Assembly (NCBI GenBank): GCA_015852425.1
Contig: JAAAIG010000066.1
Coordinates: 17,813-78,863 of the forward strand
DNA: 61,051 nt
Origin: Gryganskiella cystojenkinii
Taxonomy: Eukaryota > Mortierellomycota > Mortierellomycetes > Mortierellales > Mortierellaceae
Reading direction: 5' to 3'
This document shows positions 60,570-61,051 of this stretch, one piece after another. The position numbers and the translations under genes are program-made. The notes under the pieces were generated by a model. The model searched no databases and was not told where the DNA came from. It saw only the letters and a list, made by a program, of their open reading frames with translations. Within the stretch, counting starts at the first letter, position 1. Every line of letters starts with the position of its first letter.

Positions 60570-60713
60570 TCGAGTTCTTTTTTTCGGATGACTTGGATGC
60601 TCCACAAATTTGTTTTCACACCCAAAGAACTTGATGATTCGGATCCAGGACAGCATTTCGCTGAGAAGTTCAATGCGTTCGTCTTTGGTGCTCATTAGAA
60701 GACTGCCCGTGAA
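60570..60713 (-). pseudogene. Orphan fragment of an ABCC transporter (membrane domain)
   Basis: About 40 codons on the minus strand read STKDERIELLSEMLSWIRIIKFFG and then CENKFVEH. This matches the coupling-helix region of the first membrane domain of ABCC (multidrug-resistance-type) transporters, where the usual form is KDERI...M.EIL.GI..IKFF.WE. The frame is lost about 15 codons on (after SHPKK), and both flanks lack further ABC motifs. The Cys in FFGCE stands where Trp is normal. It begins about 220 bases after the stop of another ABCC gene on the same strand, so it is likely a leftover of a tandem copy. Confidence 0.65.
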
Positions 60714-60932
60714 TTCCGTTGGGGTTTTTTCATTTATTTTTTATTCAAGAGAAAAGAATCGTCTAAGTACAGTAGTGGATAGGTGGCAACCATGGAGGAA
60801 ACATACTGCAACATCTTGCTCTAGGTATGCATGGAAGGTATCCACTTTCTAGATGGGAGGGCATCTTTTTTTATTTATTCAAGTCGTATTATACTTGATA
60901 CGCTCAAGATATGACCTCTGACTTCTCTGGTC

Positions 60933-61051
60933 TCAGAGTCGTCCACTCGATCTCTCCTTCGCTTCTGCGATCGCCAACAAGGACTCCAACTCTGTCGACT
61001 GTTCACACAACTGTCGGAACAATCCATCCTCCTTGTTCATCAACACCCAGG
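60933..61051 (-). CDS. ABCC-type ABC transporter, C-terminal end (cut by window edge)
   Basis: The window edge cuts into an ORF that ends at TGA (60935-60933). The 39 full codons read WVLMNKEDGLFRQLCEQSTEL and then ESLLAIAEAKERSSGRL. The pattern P-x-x-L-x-x-x-E-x-x-LFR-x-LC-x-x-S-x-ELExL is the usual close of the second ATP-binding domain in fungal ABCC exporters, just after the H-loop helix. The rest lies beyond 61051. No Walker motifs are in view, so the call rests on the tail alone. Confidence 0.65.
   Translation of the reverse strand, partial: WVLMNKEDGLFRQLCEQSTELESLLAIAEAKERSSGRL

Overview
This is a gene-dense stretch of a fungal nuclear genome. I count 17 protein-coding genes or gene ends with good support, two large pseudogenes, one small gene fragment and one weak candidate gene. 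Nearly every gene is cut by short GT-AG introns, often with GTAAGT or GTATGT donors. Long pyrimidine-rich leaders on the sense strand precede many start codons. The fungal-type set (MPC2, Atg10, Mde1, Med16, monothiol glutaredoxin, CSC1/OSCA channel), a Frizzled-like seven-helix receptor and an F-box/leucine-rich-repeat relic fit an early-diverging fungus. Mortierellomycota (Mortierella or Linnemannia) is my best guess, made from gene style and not from a database match. A run of 10 Ns at 37536-37545 marks a scaffold gap.

Layout. 1-7 kb: mitochondrial pyruvate carrier MPC2 (-), diverging from a SERF-family protein (+); then a CSC1/OSCA channel (-) and a three-exon 46-residue microprotein (-). 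8-16 kb: ATG10 (+), alanine aminotransferase (-), methylthioribulose-1-phosphate dehydratase MDE1 (-), and signal peptide peptidase (+) diverging from MDE1. 17-30 kb: a secreted double-psi beta-barrel protein, an unrecognised 501-residue protein, Mediator subunit MED16 (13 exons) and mitochondrial monothiol glutaredoxin GRX5, all (+). 33-40 kb: one very large three-repeat MYB regulator rich in Gln, Asn and His. 42-48 kb: an intact DHA2-type MFS transporter (+) and a broken F-box/LRR pseudogene (-). 48-57 kb: a kelch-repeat single-pass surface protein and a Frizzled-like receptor, both (+). 57-61 kb: a decayed MFS paralogue (-), a small secreted protein (+), an orphan ABCC-transporter fragment (-), and the last exon of an ABCC transporter running in from beyond the window edge (-).

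The genes do not form a pathway cluster. Most are housekeeping genes in mixed orientation. The accessory material lies in the right half: surface proteins, transporters, a regulator, and pseudogenes from families that duplicate and die. The most unusual signal is in the 2.1-kb first intron of the MYB gene. Two phase-compatible exons there would give a transcript ending before the MYB domain. The other main points are the microprotein gene, a signal peptide peptidase with FD in place of the usual YD, the fungal Frizzled-like receptor, and the lesion-by-lesion record of the MFS pseudogene. All exon structures were read by eye from reading frame, splice-site consensus and phase; no transcript data were available.
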